A stretch of 8,863 nucleotides of DNA from JABFXC01 sp045804265. Its GTDB lineage: Bacteria > Gemmatimonadota > Gemmatimonadetes > Gemmatimonadales > Gemmatimonadaceae. Positions within the stretch are counted from its first letter, which is position 1. Each line of letters starts with the position of its first letter. The notes beneath the pieces were generated by a model. The model saw nothing but the letters and a program-made list of their open reading frames with translations, was not told the origin of the DNA and ran no database searches. The stretch is taken from the NCBI GenBank assembly GCA_045804265.1, contig JBJMNK010000107.1:1-8863 (forward strand), in the 5' to 3' direction. The position numbers and the translations under genes are program-made. Positions 6,031 to 8,863 of the stretch are shown in pieces.

Positions 6031-8863
6031 TCAACGCGCGTCGAGCTTTCTCCCCGCGTTGAGATTGTCCCAGTTGAGCAGCGTGTTGAAGACGAGGGCG
6101 TAGCTGCCGACTGTCTCGCCGCGCCACATCGGGTTGTTCGCGAACAGCACGACGTGTCCCTTCTGCAGCGGCACGTCGACGACGACCGGACGCTGGGCGA
6201 TGTCGCTGCCGCCGTCGAGCAGTCCCGACACGAGCAGCTCCTTCTGGTCGGCGAAGCGCAGCGCGACACGTGGGCGCTGGTCAGGCGGGATCACGTTGAC
6301 CGGATTGCGAAGCTGTTCGTCGCTCAGCGGTGCCGCCTGCCACGGCTTCGCGGCTGGAAGCTCGATCGGCTGGAACGCCGAGTCGAGTGGAACGCGCCCC
6401 GGGAGGAAATCCGGATCGTCGGCGGTGCCGCGGCCGGTCGCGCGGCTCGTCGAGCCGGGGAACCGTCCACCGCGCCCACCGCCCTTCGTGCTCGACACGT
6501 TGAAGCTCGAGCCTTCGTCGCTGTACACCGCGAGGTCGTCGCTCACCCCGTACACGATCGGGCTCGCGTCGTCCACGACCTTCGCCCGCAACAGGCTGCC
6601 GACGACGCGAAGCCGCGGCACTTCGTTGACGCTCACGCCCGGCGCGAGCCCGAACTGGACCGCGAAGTCGGCGCTGTTCACGGCGTTGATCAGCACACCG
6701 CCGTTGGCGACGAAGCTCTGCAGGTGCTGCAATCCATTCCATCCCAGCCCCGGACGAATATCGTCGGTCTCGTCGGTCCCGCCGAGGTTCGGGGTGAGGT
6801 CGGTCTTCTTCCAGGGCATCGGGTTCCGCCACATCGGGAGCCCGTCGATGATCTGCTGGTTGCTCCCGCCAGCCGGTGGGAAGATGATGACGTCGTACTT
6901 CGCGTTCAGGTTGGCGTCGTTCGCTGCGTCCTGGACGCTGATGTAGTCGTACGGGATCTTGTTGAAGTCGAAGGCCATGCGCCACCAGCCCTCGGTCTGC
7001 GTCGAGATCCAGGTGTGCATGATCGCCACCCGCGGCGCGCGCGCCGGATGCATCTTCACCGACGGCGCGCTGCCTAACGCGACCACCGGCACGCCGAGCT
7101 CCTGGGCCGCCTTGTCGAGATCGGCGCGCGGCACGCCGCGGACGATCAGCGACCCGCGCGCGAAGCTGCGCCCACCGGCCGAGAAGCCCTCCTCGGCCGC
7201 CTGGAAGTCGGCGGACGGGAAGCGGTACCGCAGCGTCGCGATCGCGTTGTCGCCGTTATGATTGATGGCGAACACCGAACCGCTGCCGGTCACGCCGCCC
7301 GGCGCGCGGATCTCGCCGCTGACCCGCTCCATCTTCACGTCGAGCACCTTCGGATCGGTGACGCGGACCGCGTCGACGTCGAAGCCCTCCGGGAACGTCC
7401 AGCCCGTGTCGTCGTACGGGTTCTTCTGCGGATCGTTAGGCGACCAGTACTGGTAGTCGAGGAGCGCATCGGCGATCCGCGAGAACGGCTGGTCCATCCG
7501 GATGATGTAGCTCCCCGCCGGGAACGCCCGCGTCGTCGTCGCCGGCGTCTTCGCGCTGTCCGGCTTCGCCCCGGCCGCCTTCCGCACCGGCACGCTGATC
7601 GTGAATGGCGCCGTGGCGCGCGAGATTTCCACGTGCTGCTTCTGCATCACGGCGAGCAGCTCGGCCTGCGCGCCCTTGCGCCGATCGTCGGCGGGGAGCA
7701 CGTAGGCCGCCGGCCCTTCTTCCTTCGGCTTGTTCACCGATCGCTTCGACTTCTCCCAGAAGTTGCGGAGGAAGAGCTGCCGGTTGTTGGCGAAGTACGA
7801 GAGCGAGACGAGCAATCCCGTCTGCTCGTAGTTGTTGTTGTTGCGCAGCGACCACTTCACCCGCGGCAGCGGCGGGTTCTGCCGCCACCACGTCCGCTCC
7901 GTCTCGCTCGGGCTCAGCTGCCGCTCGACCGTCTCGGCGGTGCCACCGTTGCCGAACGTCTCGTAGAGGCGGCTGATGCCGTTGTGCGTCGCCGCCATGA
8001 ACATCAGGTAGCCCGGCGACCACGTGTCGAAGTTGCCGTGCGTGTACACGCCGGGCATGCCGAGCCGCGTCATCTCCTGCACGTTGTTCCAGCCGAGCAT
8101 CTGCCACTCGTTCGTGAGCAGCGGGTCGAGCCACGCGTTGTACGGGCCGTCGCCGACGGTGTTGTCGTACAGGAACGAGCCCGACTCGTGGAGGTCGTGC
8201 AGCACCTGCGCCTTCCAGCCGACGAACGTGTTCATCACGTTCTGCGACAGCTTGAGCGTCATCCCCATCGCGTCGCGGTTGTTGTCGTGCGCGACGTAGT
8301 GGCCCCAGTACAGCAGCCCCGGATACGTGTCGTTCGGATGCGCCATGTGCCAGCGGAACAGGTCCACCATGCGATCGCGCCCGTCCACCTCGACGATCGG
8401 CGTGATCAGCGTGACGACGTTGTTCCGGATGTGCTGGATGTACGGGCTCTCGTCGACCGCGAGGCGATACGCGAGCTCCATGAGCGCCGTCGGCGCGCCG
8501 CTCTCCGTGGAGTGGATGGTGCCCGTGACGTAGTAGACGGGCGTGACCTCCTGCACGAGCCGCTCGGCCCGCGCGTCGTCCATGCCTAACGTGCGCGGGT
8601 CGGCGAGCTGCGCGAGCTTGGCGCGGTTCTCGTCGAGCTTCCCGATCAGCGCCTCGGAGGCGACGGCGACGGCGATCATCTCGCGCCCCTCCTCCGTCGT
8701 GCCGATGGAGAACACCTTCACGCGCGGGCTCTTCTCGTCGAGCAGGCGCATGTAGGCGTAGACCTCCTTCGAGTACGGCAGGTTGTTCTTCGCGCCGGCG
8801 ATGTCGCCGAGCACCGCCTTCGGTGTCGGTACGGTCTTCGACGCCGGGAGATAATCCACGAGC
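6031..8863 (-). CDS. Large M14-family zinc carboxypeptidase-like protein with amidotransferase-like C-terminal region; 5' end beyond window
   Basis: The frame is open to the right edge, so the N-terminus, including any signal peptide, is not visible; 943 residues are present. The GTG at 8859 is not taken as the start because coding sequence continues upstream of it (L-V-D-Y-L-P-A-S). Numbering from that GTG, the M14 zinc site is HSTE (His116, Glu119) plus His221 or His224 in HDLHES. NNRD (193-196) fits the substrate-binding Asn-Arg, and Glu300 in LYETFGNGG fits the catalytic glutamate. About residues 605-780 resemble a class-I amidotransferase/ThuA-like fold (VAIMHTW, YDVIIFPPAGG, LQSFVANGGVLINAV). 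This region has no clear catalytic Cys, so it is probably structural or binding. A Gly/Arg-rich insert follows (793-812). The C-terminal GHVVLFANNPMWRG resembles the end of such domains. Expected to act outside the cytoplasm on peptides. Three GCCTAACG words lie within it. Confidence 0.92.
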   Translation of the reverse strand, partial: LVDYLPASKTVPTPKAVLGDIAGAKNNLPYSKEVYAYMRLLDEKSPRVKVFSIGTTEEGREMIAVAVASEALIGKLDENRAKLAQLADPRTLGMDDARAERLVQEVTPVYYVTGTIHSTESGAPTALMELAYRLAVDESPYIQHIRNNVVTLITPIVEVDGRDRMVDLFRWHMAHPNDTYPGLLYWGHYVAHDNNRDAMGMTLKLSQNVMNTFVGWKAQVLHDLHESGSFLYDNTVGDGPYNAWLDPLLTNEWQMLGWNNVQEMTRLGMPGVYTHGNFDTWSPGYLMFMAATHNGISRLYETFGNGGTAETVERQLSPSETERTWWRQNPPLPRVKWSLRNNNNYEQTGLLVSLSYFANNRQLFLRNFWEKSKRSVNKPKEEGPAAYVLPADDRRKGAQAELLAVMQKQHVEISRATAPFTISVPVRKAAGAKPDSAKTPATTTRAFPAGSYIIRMDQPFSRIADALLDYQYWSPNDPQKNPYDDTGWTFPEGFDVDAVRVTDPKVLDVKMERVSGEIRAPGGVTGSGSVFAINHNGDNAIATLRYRFPSADFQAAEEGFSAGGRSFARGSLIVRGVPRADLDKAAQELGVPVVALGSAPSVKMHPARAPRVAIMHTWISTQTEGWWRMAFDFNKIPYDYISVQDAANDANLNAKYDVIIFPPAGGSNQQIIDGLPMWRNPMPWKKTDLTPNLGGTDETDDIRPGLGWNGLQHLQSFVANGGVLINAVNSADFAVQFGLAPGVSVNEVPRLRVVGSLLRAKVVDDASPIVYGVSDDLAVYSDEGSSFNVSSTKGGGRGGRFPGSTSRATGRGTADDPDFLPGRVPLDSAFQPIELPAAKPWQAAPLSDEQLRNPVNVIPPDQRPRVALRFADQKELLVSGLLDGGSDIAQRPVVVDVPLQKGHVVLFANNPMWRGETVGSYALVFNTLLNWDNLNAGRKLDAR
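7072..7079 (+). repeat. GCCTAACG word, copy 6
   Basis: Exact core preceded by T. In the M14 gene the coding strand reads TTA-GGC (Leu595-Gly, in VVALGSAPS). Confidence 0.8.
7429..7442 (-). repeat. GCCTAACG word, copy 7 (extended 14-base form)
   Basis: On the minus strand this is CGCCTAACGATCCG, core 7434-7441. In the M14 gene it reads CCT-AAC (Pro474-Asn475, in WSPNDP). Confidence 0.85.
8584..8591 (+). repeat. GCCTAACG word, copy 8
   Basis: Exact core preceded by T. In the M14 gene the coding strand reads TTA-GGC (Leu91-Gly, in RTLGMD). Confidence 0.8.

Noticed and set aside
5974..7077. Long + strand open frame of 367 codons
   Set aside because: It is opposite the C-terminal half of the M14 gene, has shadow-like composition and no recognisable motif.
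7828..7845. Short GTT trinucleotide run in the M14 gene
   Set aside because: It encodes a run of Asn (RNNNNYEQ) and has only four units; too short to call a functional repeat.
7258..8589. Long + strand open frame of 443 codons opposite the M14 gene
   Set aside because: It is rich in Arg, Val and His in the way of antisense frames in GC-rich DNA, shows no domain, and lies wholly opposite a gene with a clear M14 active site.

Overview
This is a GC-rich window (roughly two thirds G+C by eye) of a bacterial chromosome. It carries no mobile-element, CRISPR, rRNA or tRNA signal that I can support. The mix of large secreted-type zinc metallopeptidases (M1, M13 and M14 families), a DinB-family protein, a YjbR-family protein and an atypical SDR, with this codon use, fits a soil or sediment bacterium of the Gemmatimonadota or a similar group. 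That placement is inferred from family resemblance, not from a marker gene.

Layout: (1) The 3' part of an M1-family aminopeptidase-like gene on the + strand (2-1087). It converges with 4 bases between stops on (2) a tight minus-strand run read from right to left: a short zinc-ribbon protein (2735-2523), an unrecognised 157-aa protein (2493-2020), a DinB-family protein (2023-1460) and a YjbR/MmcQ-like protein (1460-1092). The last three genes overlap at ATGA and TGATG junctions. (3) Upstream of these, also on the minus strand, an SDR-fold protein that lacks the usual catalytic Tyr/Lys (3454-2855). (4) A very strong intrinsic terminator (3496-3535) that closes (5) a secreted M13 (neprilysin/PepO-like) peptidase gene (5646-3559). 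(6) A 384-base intergenic region with several perfect inverted repeats. (7) A large M14-family zinc carboxypeptidase-like gene with a C-terminal amidotransferase-like extension (minus strand, 5' end beyond the window edge).

Functionally, the three metallopeptidases suggest extracytoplasmic digestion of peptides as a nutrient strategy. M13 has a visible signal peptide. The M1 and M14 N-termini lie outside the window. The small-gene operon looks like cytosolic accessory functions with no obvious shared pathway.

The most unusual signal is not a gene. The octamer GCCTAACG (or its complement CGTTAGGC) occurs eight times in 8.9 kb, about 0.3 copies being expected for this base composition. It is always preceded by a pyrimidine, lies in both orientations, in coding and non-coding DNA, and three copies share a 14-base extension. 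It accounts for every TTA leucine codon I could find in the window's genes. It behaves like a genome-wide iterated word (uptake-sequence-like, Chi-like or protein-binding), and is the best candidate here for something undescribed.
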